Positions 15,244 to 27,448 of a stretch of 64,000 nucleotides of DNA are shown in pieces (positions within the stretch are counted from its first letter, which is position 1; every line of letters starts with the position of its first letter). Location of the stretch: NCBI RefSeq assembly GCF_030936135.1, contig NC_082608.1, positions 8,711,535 to 8,775,534 on the forward strand, given 5' to 3'. Under the pieces are notes generated by a model that did not search any database, had not been told where the DNA came from, and saw only the letters and a program-made list of their open reading frames with translations. The position numbers were made by a program, and so were the translations under genes. The stretch is from Gavia stellata (Eukaryota > Chordata > Aves > Gaviiformes > Gaviidae).

Positions 15244-17010
15244 GGGCAGCTCAAGGACTAATGGCCAGCAGCATCCTACCAAAATGAAGAGTCATCAAGA
15301 AACGCAAAAGTTAACACAGCTGTACCCATACAGTAAAAATCTATCATTTAGCACAGCAGATGCATCAAGTGTTTCCAAAATGTACTCCGCTACTCATTTG
15401 CTTTTGAAATTACAAATGTTACATTTATCCAGGCTTTCACTGTGCACATAGAAAATCAGTTTTAAATACAAAATAAAAGCATGCTTCCACTTTTTCAGAA
15501 GTTCAAAAGCGGTTTTGTACTTTTTAATTGTATTACATATTTTCTCAATGTGACTAATTGTAAAACAATTAAAAACTTATCCACAGCTAAATTAGAATAC
15601 GAAACATTAATTATAGTACCCTTTTTCCAGTTATCAAGTATTCCAAATAGCATTTGTGCATATGAAATTTCATCACGAGGAAAAAAGTTTTATCGAGGCA
15701 AGAATACAAAGATATTAATGAAAATTAAACAGACAACTCATCCCTGAATAAAGGGTAGTTGTATCTTCTCTTCCTTTATTTCTTTCCTGAAATATAACCT
15801 AGCTATCCAGTGTTAAAAGTAACACTTTGAAGTGTTAAAAACTGACGTTCCAAGTCAACTCTGTGGATACCCTAATTGTCAGGCATGCTTGCCCAGTGAC
15901 AGGCCAGACGAAAACAGGATGTAGTGGCTACATGAGCACACCCGCCCTTCAACTCATTCTTGAAAAACAATGCTAATATTGGTGCGGTGAGAGTACATTA
16001 AAATAGGTTGCTTATTCAAGGATAAACACTAAGTATCAGTAGCCTGGAACAGAACTAATGCGAAATCTGCTTAGCTTGATTACAATTTTGTGAAAATATT
16101 TAGTGCATACACATTTCTCAAACTGTTCTATTGCTTTATAAATCAAAACAGATTTATGAAAGGTTCTGCTAGAATACTGATGAACACGAACATTACTTTG
16201 TGGCTCATTTCTTGATACTAAAATATTCCCCACAAAGCAAAATACTTGTTTTAAATGACCCCTGAAAGAATAAGCTATTTTCCAGGTATCAGTAAACAAA
16301 TGTGGTCATGCCATTTTGAGTTACTGGTTTCTGCAGCAGATCTCCAGGACCTTTTCCACTATAGACCAAATAGCTGCAGTTTCTTTCTTATTCCTTCATA
16401 CACAATCACGGTATTTTTTTGGAGTTGGAAATCAGTCAATTCATCTTTGAGATGACAAAGAGTTTGCTTGCATTATTTCTGCACTAGTGGAGGTAACCCA
16501 TTAAAAATCAGGCTTTTTGTATAGGAGGTAGCATTACAGTCTTTTGTTTCCAGCAAATAACAATTCAGCCGAGAGTCACATTTTCCCCCCCTTTTCCTTC
16601 CACGGGCAACAGCTTTCTTTTATTACTTTTATTCACTAATGTTTTCCTATAAGCCACTTTGTTTTGCTGACAAGTATGTCCCCTCCCCTAATGAAAAGAT
16701 GCGCAATCTATTGTTCACTCAAGCTGTTTTGTTTCTAACAATAACAAAATACCTACTTTCTGTCATGTTCTACTGCATGACTAATGAGAATGCAACATTT
16801 GAGCTGTACATCTGTATTCCTAGAAGCCTCAAATTAGCACAATTTTTAATATAACAATAATCCTATTAGCATAATTTCTCTGCTGTTGAATGATAACATG
16901 CTCAAGTAAATTTAAAAGGTTTAAATTATAGACTTTTACAGATCATTAAAACTATTAAAAAAAAAGCTCATTCTTGATATAAAATTACAACATATTAGAG
17001 TCACCCTTAC

Positions 17011-17255
17011 TATGATTTGAATACAGTCTCAAATAATCTGACGTAATTGTTTCCAATTTGCTCTCTTCTACTGCTTTGCAGTTTTGTGATCTCCACATTA
17101 TTCTATCTGTCGCAATAATGAATGTTACATACGTGGTAGCTGATATTAAAGAACTACATAGGCATTTTTTGCTTAGTAAAATCTGTTGTAGGCATTCACA
17201 AAAAGCTTTGACAATTACAGTCTGGTAACACAGTCTGAAGGTGTAATAACTGATT
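17011..17255 (-). other. Candidate minus-strand exon left of the CpG island
   Basis: A 245-bp segment bounded on the minus strand by a good acceptor (cagtgtaacttttttcag) and a donor-like CATA|gtaagg. One frame is open throughout (ISYYTFRLCYQTVIVKAF... to ...DYLRLYSNH). It lies about 1 kb from a minus-strand donor in the CpG island (exon end 18227). The phase left by an ATG in that first exon does not fit the open frame, so a non-coding divergent transcript is more likely than a protein. No family is recognised. Confidence 0.25.
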
Positions 17256-17589
17256 CTGAAAAAAGTTACACTGATGAAAAATATCACCGAAATTAGTATT
17301 TAAGTTAAATAACTCAAATACTTTTTCAGTTAGATGTTTACATCCTTTAAATGAAACGTGCTAAGCCCACTCCTGAAGTCTACAAAGTGGCAAACACAAA
17401 CATTAACTCTTTTAGTGGAATTCCAGCATCTTAGAGTATCTATCATAAATCATGAGTGTTCCTATATTTTGTTCTTTTGTTCTACTCATTTCCCTCTGTA
17501 TAAACCATACGCATATATTTTATCTTTTGAAATTTCTACTTTCCCCACCGTAAGTGTATCACAGGTCCCCAGTCCTACACTCCTGAGAA

Positions 17590-18450
17590 AGGTCATGTGG
17601 GGCCGTACAACCGTGTGATGCTTTCTTCCTCCTCCTCCCTGAACACCGGCAGCCCCTCAGCCTGTGCTCCAGCACTGCTTGTAACTGTCCCCATCTCCAC
17701 CTGCTCAGCACCCACCTCCATCTTTGCCTTTCCTCTCCTCAGGGCGCTTCCTCAACTGAGTGGGGAAAAACAGGAATTCCTTCTCAGAAGGCGATTCCTC
17801 ACCCTCTTCTAGACCAGGAGTTCCTAAAAAGGAGGCTGCAGTAAGGCCACCCTGAACCGCAGGGTTATTGCTGCTCCCCCACCTCATAGTCACTGAGGTA
17901 AAGTACGTTCTCCTTTCAAACTTTTCCCAAACGCAGCGCCTAAAAAGGGGCTACAGCCCCGAAAAAAAGAGTGACTATATGGCAGCCGACAAAAAGGGAC
18001 ACCCACAAGCAAGCGGGAGCTTTTCATACCGCTTCCTCAGGACAGCCGCAGGGCCCGCTGGCCTCCTCCCACGCAGAGAGCGGGCGCGAGGGCGGCCCCT
18101 CTCCTTGTCCTCAGGGGAGCGCGGCGGGAAGGGCGGCCCCTCCCTCTCCCTTCAGGCGAGAGCAGTCGGGAGGACGGCTCTTCACCTCAGGCGGGCACGG
18201 CAGCAGCGGCGACCTTTCCCTCTTACCGCGACAGGCAAAGTGGCTTTCCGAGGGAACTGCTGGGAGCATCGCCACAGCCTAGCGCCAACGGGAGGAACTT
18301 CGCCCTTTCAGGTACTTCTCTCAGGCTCGCCGAAGCCACGTTTCCCAAAATGGAGGACGGCCAGCGCGAGACCCAGCTGCTGCTCACGCTTTCCCGCCCG
18401 TCTCGGCGGGAGGGGCACAGCAGCTCCTGTTAGTCGGTCTTTTCTTGTAA
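17590..18450. promoter_or_regulatory. CpG island, probable (possibly bidirectional) promoter
   Basis: An abrupt GC-rich, CpG-rich block in otherwise AT-rich DNA, with its densest core at about 17920-18430. It has GGGCGG (Sp1/KLF-type) boxes at about 18090 and 18131 and no clear TATA box. Plus-strand donors follow at its right edge (exon ends at 18446 before gtaagc and 18482 before gtaagt). A minus-strand donor (GTCGCG|gtaaga) lies inside it, with exon end at 18227. CpG islands of this kind normally mark promoters; the two sets of donors suggest transcription both ways. No annotated first exon can be proven from sequence alone. Confidence 0.75.
18076..18225. repeat. Imperfect ~35-41 bp tandem repeat inside the CpG island
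   Basis: Four diverged GC-rich units: 18076-18114, 18115-18155, 18156-18190 and 18191-18225. Each starts with a gagag/gggcg-type purine and CpG-rich half and ends with a pyrimidine tract. The first three end in (c)tcag and the fourth in ctctta. The last unit abuts the minus-strand splice donor at 18225-18226. The unit boundaries are my own alignment by eye. Confidence 0.55.
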
Positions 18451-18482
18451 GCATCCTATCTTACCATTTCGTTTCTTTAAAA

Positions 18483-21400
18483 GTAAGTACAGCAGTAGGT
18501 CTGGTGGGGCTTTTCTTCTCCCCGGTTTTGTTCTGGTCTTCTGTTGTCTGACAAGATGAACGGAAGTTAGGGCATGTTTGGAGCTTGCTCCCCTCCATGG
18601 CATGGTGCCTGGTGTTTCTGCTTGCCCAGCTGAAGCAATTGCAATGACTTTGGAAAGAGCAGCCTTAAAGAAATATCTTGTAGGATCTGCATGTCTACGA
18701 GTGCTGTCCTATTGTGCATCTGATGTCAGTCAGAGAGCTGAACACAGAAATGACCAATTATGTACCTAGGGGGCTGTTTGCATTTTAATTGAATAGGGTA
18801 CATGTGCAATTGGAGTATTTGATTGTACATTGGGATAGTTAGCGATGGAAGAGTCAAAAGCTGAAAACTGATGTAGCAGAAAAATTGGTTTGAGCCTCCT
18901 GAATAAATCTGAACCAGTTTTAGCAGGACTGCCAAAGGCCCCTTACCTGAAGCCTGCCTGCACTGTAGCCTGCTTTTGAGCACAGGACAGAAGTTGCAGT
19001 TGGGCTTTTCACCTACCTGAGCCCCTGCCTTCCCTGATGGGGCAGATGTTGGGCCTGCACCATGCCTGTGGTGACATGTGGCTGTAAGGAGGTGAGGCCA
19101 CAGCTTTGTCATTGATCTCTTTCCTGTTCCCCTGCAGTTTGCTGCACTAGGACTGTCTGCAACAAGTTATCTTCCAGTTTCTCAGATATTCAGGCCCTTC
19201 CAGTAGTTGCTCTAGCCCTGTCAGCCTCCTGCTACCTTCCCACATGGGCAGTCCTACATGCAGCCTGACTCCTCAGTTGTCTGAGTCAATGTCCTGCACT
19301 GCCAAGCACCTTCATTTTCCCTAAACCCAGGAAGAGCCCAGCTTCTGCTTGAGTTGCTGAGATTCCCTAGGTATGGTTCTTGCATTCTCCTTACTGTGTA
19401 CACACATGGTATTTTAGCGTCCTGATGATAAGCTGGGTTTTTTTAAGATGTATAAATATATAAATCTTAGTAGATGGTTTGCATAAGGTGTTGTATAGAA
19501 AGCTGTAGATGTTGGTAGCAATATTTTAGGTGCAATAAAATGACAATTATTCCAGCTAGTAGAAAGGGAGTTATTTGGGATATTTTTTGCATTGCAATAA
19601 CTATTGCTCCATTTAGTTCGGTTAGTGATTCTGGCAACAACATAACCTCCTAGTTAGGAGAGTAATAGTTAAAAATCTTGGCCTTTCCCCCTTTTTATAT
19701 GTTGAGCAAAAATTTCTGTGCTGTAAAATCATAAATGTAGACAAAATGTAACATAATACAAATACTTAAATTTACTTTTTATATTGGTTCAGATAAAAAC
19801 CTTGTGAATGTGCTTTCCTTCAATCGGAAAAAGACAGAATGCATTCATACGCACTTCACAGTCCTATAAAATCCCTAAATGGGGAAAAACTAACCTAGGT
19901 CCCCTACAGGCTATAGCAAAGTGACTTCATTTTGAATATTCTTTCATTTCTCAAATTATTCCTTCCAAGAGACTGGTTGGAAAAAAACATTATAGGAGAT
20001 CAGTGCTATATGTGCTTGGCATTGTCCGCATACTGATTCACTAGCAACTGTTAAGTAGCATGGCACACGTATCTCATAGTGATGTAATTGTTTGCAATTA
20101 CACAAACACAGCTATATAGACTACACTAGCAGTACTGGCTCATGTAGGAGACACCTGCTCAGCTTGATGGCTTCTGAAAGTGCTGTTCTTAAACCCTTGA
20201 CTCTTCATGTTGTAGATGGGGAATGTGGCCTTTTCATTCTGAGCTGAATTCTCGTCAGATATTGCCTGTAATAATCTGAAAATCTTTATGCAATAAGAGC
20301 TTGTGGTCAGGGTGTGCATATATTGCCTACAGAACAGGAAGGGTGAGAAGTACAGCTAGCTATCTTTGGAGAGCGAAAGGAAAAAGTCAGAGAGTCTGCA
20401 ACCCCCTTCCTCCCAAACCCAACAGGTTTTGCAAGAGGGCTGAACCTTAACTGAAAAATGCTGTGACTAGTAGTCATGAGATGGAAAGTTGTGGAAAATT
20501 TATTAGTAATTGGTTTTAAGCAATTCAGATTAGCCAGGTAATGCAATATCTAAGTTCTTTTCAAATGAGTTTGTGTGTGTGAGCCCTCCATATTAGAAGT
20601 TGATTGCTTTGTATAGTGAATGATATCTTGTTGAGGTTTTTTGTTTGTTTCCCATTACAAGAAGTTAAGTAAGCTTTAGCAAATCCAGTATAGCATAGCC
20701 ATTATGGAAAACTATGCTTTCCTCAAATTATATTTTATATAATCTTTATTTGTACAGTAAGAAAAAATGCATAGAATATTCTAGCTTTCATTCTTAAATC
20801 CTTCTAATAGTAGTGTTTGGAGATCCCAATTACTACTAAGAACATGAGGTAAACTATAAGTGGAAGTCTAGAATCTGGAACTATTGAATCTATTGACTCT
20901 CCCCTAAATACAGGGAGAAAGCCTAATTCCCTCACTTATGAATACTAATTTGCTTCAGCTAGTCTCTTTAATTCAGTAGAAATAAATGTGGGCTGTGGCA
21001 CTGCTATAAATAAGCTGATACCTTGATTAATTGCCGATAAGATGCAAACCTTGAAAAAGAACGTTCTTGAAAGTAAATAGCTTTTCCTTCTTCAGTATTA
21101 GTAATTTATTTCTTTGTCCAGCATACTTTCAGGGAAAAAAACCTGAGTATCTTCTCTCTCTCCCATTTGCAGGTCATTACCTTTTCCTTGCGATCTGATT
21201 TATTGTTACCAAGTTGCTGTTCTGGACTCCTTACCTTCTGTACTGTCCTGTTTTGTGAAATCTTGTATTTTAAAAAGGCATAAAGCTTTTTCTGACAATT
21301 CTTGGATGAATGCTTTTGCACAGAGGGGAATTGAATGAGTTCCAAAGAGTGGGTTGTAAATCTGGTTTTTTGCTTAGGTGAGCAGTTACAGTAGTGGAGA

Positions 21401-24400
21401 ATGTTACTGGCTCTCAAGGCTAGAAAGTCGAGGGGTGCTTGTTCTGAATTTCCTAAACTTCAAATCTCTAATTCATGTGAGGAAACTCTCATTACATTTT
21501 CCCATGGTGATTCAAGTAATTTGGATAAAAAGTATGCCTGCTGTGCTTTAGATTACAGTGGAAGAACTTCAATTTAGAAAGAGGTTTTAAATTCAAGACC
21601 TACCACTTGCAGCCTGTGATGCATGTCTCAACTTAAGATAACAAAACCAACCTGTTCTAGAAAAATTCCATTTAAATAATTAGCAATTCAAAGTTGTGAA
21701 AGTTATTTCAGGCTATAAAGTTCATGCAATTCTCACATCAAGGATTTGTGAATAGTTAAAGCAAAAATAATAGTATTATTTGACAGTGCTCACCAAATAG
21801 CCCAGGAAGAACTCGTCTGTATAAAATTCTGAAATGGTATTTTGAAGAGACTGACTGAAATGTTTAGGCTATTTTAACTGTTGGGGAGATTTCATGTTTG
21901 GTAGTCACATGATATACAAATGAGTAATACAGCAGTTGTAACAGAAATCTTTTAAGAAAAACACGAGCATTCTCTAGAACATAGAAACAGGGAATGAGGT
22001 AAGTGTTCTAATGAATAGTACTTGTGCAAAGTGATTCTGTGAGCTAACTGAAGTATGAGTTTCTTTTACTTGTAAACAGTTTATTTTTCCACTTGAGCAC
22101 TCTTAATAGAGTAACTGGCTGTAGGAATTAGGCATGGCAATTCAGTATGACCTGAAAAGAGAGTGGTAGCATTTTGTCCAGAATGTGGGCTTTGTCCTAA
22201 ATAAATGAGAGGCAGCACTTGCTGACACCCTAAAGAATTTTATTTGACAGGGATATTAAGTTCCCCTACCCTCCTTTTCCATCTTGTTAGTCAAGATTTT
22301 TATATATATAAAATAGAGCAGTTGACAATATAGATTGTGTAAATAGCACAAATAATGAGTAATACAGATAAAAATTAAGAAAATGGAGTTATAAACAAGG
22401 CTGTAATGGCTGTAGAACATAGCAAGTCAATACAATTTTTAACATTACAGTAATTTTCTTACAAATCCATTCACAGTCCTTGTTCCATTTTGGGGGGAAT
22501 ATTTTGTTCTTTCTCCAAGACAGAATGCTTATTCCATTTCTCTTAATTCTATTGTTCTTCTTATCTATATTTCTGTGATGAACATTAGTTTTTACAATCA
22601 TAAGTGGTAAGTGCTTGACTTAAAGACACAAAGAAGAGATGTAGGTAGAAAATGAACTTTAGACAGAATGAAAGCTCTGAAGTTTAAGAGTAGGTATGGA
22701 GTTTGATGTGCAACTCAAAGCTCTGCTTCTCTGCATGTGTAGAGCTGCTTTTGGCATTAAGGACCATTTGCTGCTTATCTCACTCCTAAGCTTGATAAAT
22801 ATCCTTAAACTAGCTGTTTCTCTACCTAAATCTAATATACATGATCAGTAAATGGTGTAAAGCACACTGAAGTCATGCCAGCAGGAGTAGTTTGTGCACA
22901 AAACCCAGAAACATTCTTATTCAAAGATAGCAGAGGCATCTTGTATTAAATCATAGTATTTGTGTAGAGAGCAAAAAATCAGACCTCCACTGTCAGATGA
23001 AATTTTAAATTTCATTTTTATGTTTGATGATTCAGGTTGCTCTGAGGAAACAAACAGGCAAAAAAAAAAAAACAAAACCCCAAAAGCCACCTAAACACCA
23101 AATATCTAAATCTTAAGAGAATGTTGGGCTTATGTTACATTGCATCAAGTTTGCATCCACTTCGGAGTTTTGTGCGGAAGGCTTGGGGTGATCTCATTAA
23201 ACCAAATTATGTTCTTATATTGAAAGCGTGCTGTTGAGAGACTGTTGTCTGCATTTCATAAGACGTCCATTGCTGTCACTTCCTAAATAATAGCTGTAAG
23301 TTTTCATGAAGGTTGCTGCTTAGACTGCAGTCCATAGCTTTCCAGGCCAGTGCAGAGAGAGGAAAGAAACAAAACAAGCATACTACAGGTGTTTCTCTGG
23401 CTGACATTTCTTCTATCCCTTTGACTGGTAGAGGTGGAGATATAGTTCTAAAATACTGCATAAATTTTTCAGAAATAGCTAGGAGTAATGTTGCAGACAA
23501 AATTAAGGAATAAAAATGGGAGAGAGAACATAACAACTTCAGAAAAGTTTTTAGCTCCCTAAGTTTGCTGGCTTCTGTTAGTGGTACGTTATCTCTATTG
23601 AAATGCCATGAAAAGGTTAACAAAACTGTCATAATCTAGGTTGTAGTTATCTTTTTGCTCCAGTGTTGTTTTCTTTGAGTTAGCTGTATATTTCTCCTCT
23701 TATCTCCTTGTAGATGATCCATGACAGTCTTTAATTTTAAAATATTACATCCTCTCAGTCTGTAAATAGCAGTTTGGCACCTGCGGCTTTTCCAGGACTA
23801 ATTTTGGAGTTTTATTTCCTGATGCTTTAATTAATCTTGTGTGAGCTGTAAATGTCAATACATGTTTTTACAGCATCTTTGTTGTTCGGAAGTGAAATAG
23901 TTGAAGGAATTTCTAACAGGATAACTTTCTCTTCCCTTTCAGTTTACCAGGTCTGAATATATAGCAAAATGCAGCTGTCTGAAATTACTTCAGTGATCTT
24001 AGTTGAGTTCTGCATTTCTAAGCCCCGTTTCTCTTGCATGCTGTCACTCACTGTTTTGTTTGTACTCCAAGTTGAGATTCATGTGATACACATTTGTTCA
24101 AACTCTATATCCTCTTACCTTTAGTTATAACGCCATCAGGCTGGGGTTGCCCTTCTGATATTGATGTAACCTGTATTTTGTCTGCTCCAGAAATATAAAT
24201 AATGCTTCTGTCCTGTCACATTGGAACAACTGCTAGTCAGAGTACTGTATAAGAAGCAATTTCTAAAGTTGTGTCTCCTCTAGCTATGTAATACCAGATT
24301 ACAAGAACTTAAGGAACAATGGCTAATAATGAGCTGCCTTTTTTTAATGAAAAATATGTGCAAGGCACAGTGATACCACTTCCCAGTCATTTTGTCAAAG

Positions 24401-27381
24401 GCATTTGACCCCTTTGTATTCTAACAAAAGCTTTCAAAATCTACCGAGTCTGGTTTTGAACTATTCTACATATGCAGGATCCATGAAGTATTACATTTTC
24501 TGTAGATTGGTATAGTAGAAATGTTAATATATGAACTATTGGTGATCAATAGGCAGTTAAGCAGTTGACATTATGTATTGTCCTTCCAAAACCAACCAAC
24601 CAAAAAACCCTGGAAGTATGAACAAATTTACTTTCATCATGTTTTATTTGAATAACTTAAGCTTTTTAAGAGGGAATAAACCTATATTTAAAAATAATAA
24701 ATGTTTGGCTATCTGGAAATGTATTAATATCAAAGATGGTACCTTTCCCTTCAGATGATTTTTGAGATTTGTATGCTAGCTCTGGGACCCTCTGTGCAAT
24801 GATTATCTTTGGAGGATTTAAAATAAAATCCATAGCTTCTGTATTGTGGGCAGAAAATGTCCATTTTCCTTTGCGCACACGTGTGCACAGGGAGGAAAAA
24901 AGTTGTCTTAAGAGAAGGATATGGCTTGGTAAGAAATACCCTGATTTAAGAACTTTGCAAAGTGAAGGATCAGTGTGGTGCAGTAAAATGAAGATCAAAT
25001 TTATCTTTGAAAATTATTTTCTTGCAACCTAAAGGATGTTAACTGATACTGTTTTGGATTTCAGCCAGGGTATTTCCATTCATCTAGTAGGTTATTTGAC
25101 TGCTCATTTTACCTTTCTAAGTTGCAAAAATAAATGAGGAAATAAAGCAGCAGCTTTTAAAAGGGTCTTTAAAAGCTCTGATATTGTGACGTGTTTACAA
25201 GAGAAACATATTATTTTTAGCAAGCCGCTCCAAGTTCTCTACATTTTGATGTAATACATTCTATAACACCTCCCAGGAAAGAGTGGATGTGACTCAAAGC
25301 CCATTTTGGACAGGAAAAACCCTCCTATTAACTCCAAAGTTTACTGATAGACCCATTATGTATATAGCATTAGTCAGATTTCATGCTAATGCTAGTTGTA
25401 AAGTAGCTGAAGTGATATATCAAGATATCAGTAAGTTATCCTAATGTGTACAGTGTGAGTTTTAACTGTATAATAAAATCCAATACTGTTATTTCAGGTT
25501 TGCTTGTTTGCCACACAACTAAGGATTTGATTTCTTTACTTTGAAGTAATAATATTAGGAATACAAAAATAAAATTGTGAAACAAATGTCTGAGAAAATG
25601 ATAATGTTCTGAGAAATAACCTTATGTCATTTAAGCATTCCTGCCCTATAATCTCTATTGCATTTTTGACTTTTAGCTTTAGCTTTTCTGATCTGTGCCA
25701 TGCACTTAAATTCTACTCATAATAGTATCATGATGGTATACTGTCCCTTAGCACCTCCATAAGTTTTATTTGTCAAATGAGGGCTGTTAAGCTGAGACAA
25801 CGAGATGAAGGGAGAGGTAATTGTTTTGAATGTTCCTCCTAAAAACATAATAGCCAGTAGTTATGTTGTGTTTCTTGAAGTGACACCAAAGCAATAATCT
25901 GCAGACTTAAAAAGTCTCCTTTTTTTTTTTTAACCCTTTTCCTGATGCCCAAGAAAAGTAGTGAAATTACTTTATAGAAGAATGTATACATCACATAAAA
26001 TTGCTGCAATGAGTACAGTTTAAGAAGTTACCTAAAAATTCTGGTTAATAGTTGATGCTGTTGGAGCTCTTGAGTCTGCCAAGCTGGATGGTTGTTAAGG
26101 AGAAATATACATTTAAGTTGTTTGACAGCTCCCCTTTTTTTGGTCTGTAAATATGGTAACTTGATAAATACCAGAATGCGGAAGTATGTGAAAAGGAATA
26201 GTAAACAGAAATCTATTTTATGTTTGAAGACATGACATGTGGGTCTAGAGCAGTATTGCACATTGTTTCTTTTGTGCCTGAATTGATCTGTAGTATGTAT
26301 GCAGTATTCTATAACATAGTACATCAGTAAAGTAGCACTTAAAAGTTCTACCTACCAAGAAATGACATGAGCACAAAGGAGTACTCATTGTACTAAGAAT
26401 CAGCACACTGGTGACAGGAAAGGACTCTGAATGGGGTAGCATATTTAGTATGTTACTACTTGCTAAGCTTGTATCTTCCCAGCTGATATTAGAATCATGT
26501 GATGATGTGGTGCAGTAAGATATCTATTGGGATTAATAAAGGCTGATAAAATGACTGTAGATTAGTATTTTACCAGCTGAGTATATTGGTGTCAGTTCTG
26601 TTCATCTTGTATGTCTTGGGTTAGGGAACATTTGTAAGAGCCTAGTTGGACTGTATAAAATTTCCAATTCTTATGAAGCGTGACTGCCATATGGTATGGG
26701 GTTGCACCTATCACTAGGGAGAAAAATAACTTCAGGAAAGGTCCCTATTGTATAGGTTAGAGAGAGGCTAATGCTAGCCTTCGCTAACTAGTCCTTTCTT
26801 GCAATGTCTTCCCACCCTCTATCTATAGCATAGTTGCAGAGGAAGCAGAATGTATCTGGGCCAGTTTTTACCCACTTACTGACCACTCTGCTATTACATA
26901 CTTTTCCTACAAAGTCATTTTGGATGCTGCTAAAAATGTAAGGTGAATATAAAAGAAACATTCTTTAGTGCTTTCATAGACATTTAGAAGACTGTGATAA
27001 CGCATAAAATTTTCAAAATCACTTAGTGTGGGAGGCTAGATATCGGTAAGGATCTGAGTAACAGAAATCTGCATCACCGTTGGAAATGTACTTCTACGTA
27101 TAATTCCTATTGGATTTTTTTCCTCAAGGATCTTTGCTTAGTTCACTTTCAAAGTTTTGAAAATAGTATTCTGTCATCTCAGCTGTTCTTTGATGTTTTT
27201 AAACTGAAGACCAATTTGCATTTGGGGATAGGGCTTGTTGGCTTTGGGGTTTTCCCCTTTCTGTTGCCATTGCCACACAAATAGTTCTGTTTGGTTGCTT
27301 CAGTCGATGCAATTTACTGAAGCTTTTTGTGAAAACTGAAGTAAGATTAGAGCAAGGTAAAACTCAGGTTTGTGCTTTCAG
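18483..27381. other. Probable first intron of the candidate plus-strand gene
   Basis: Between the CpG island donors and the first exon with a good start codon I see no convincing coding exon. Sequence becomes AT-rich again after about 19400. Untranslated exons could be present but cannot be told from background. Confidence 0.4.
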
Positions 27382-27448
27382 GTCGTAGATAGCAAGTGAC
27401 TTCTTAGCACATGTGGAAGCAGTATGCCAAGAACAGCTAAATCACCAG
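27382..27448 (+). CDS. Candidate start exon of unidentified plus-strand gene
   Basis: An exon-like segment with a strong acceptor (aggtttgtgctttcag) and a consensus donor (CACCAG|gtgagg). The first ATG giving an onward open frame is at 27424-27426 with A at -3. An in-frame TGA lies upstream in the same exon, so translation would start here: MPRTAKSP plus one base (phase 1). The 42 bases before it would be 5' UTR and contain a short overlapping uORF. The exon at 30906 accepts phase 1 and gives a Gly-Gly-Thr continuation. I do not recognise the protein. A non-coding transcript with a chance frame is the alternative. Confidence 0.4.

Larger units (their letters stand above)
1..17010. other. Gene-poor region, no supported gene
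   Basis: AT-rich sequence with scattered ORFs of 60-151 codons, none with a recognisable domain or convincing splice-site pairs. The longest (2872-3327, minus, 151 codons) and 12817-13197 (plus, 126 codons) have no recognisable composition or motif. It contains one MIR relic, homopolymers and short direct repeats. Confidence 0.6.

Noticed and set aside
18350..18433. ATG in good context in the CpG island (MEDGQRETQLLL...), 27 codons
   Set aside because: It stops before the plausible donors, and its phase does not fit the 27382 exon, which has its own upstream in-frame stop.
17868..18551. Longest ORF of the window (227 codons, plus strand)
   Set aside because: It lies across the CpG island, where GC richness removes stop codons. 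It runs through the tandem repeat, has Arg/Pro/Ser-rich low-complexity content and no domain; alternative frames there are also open.
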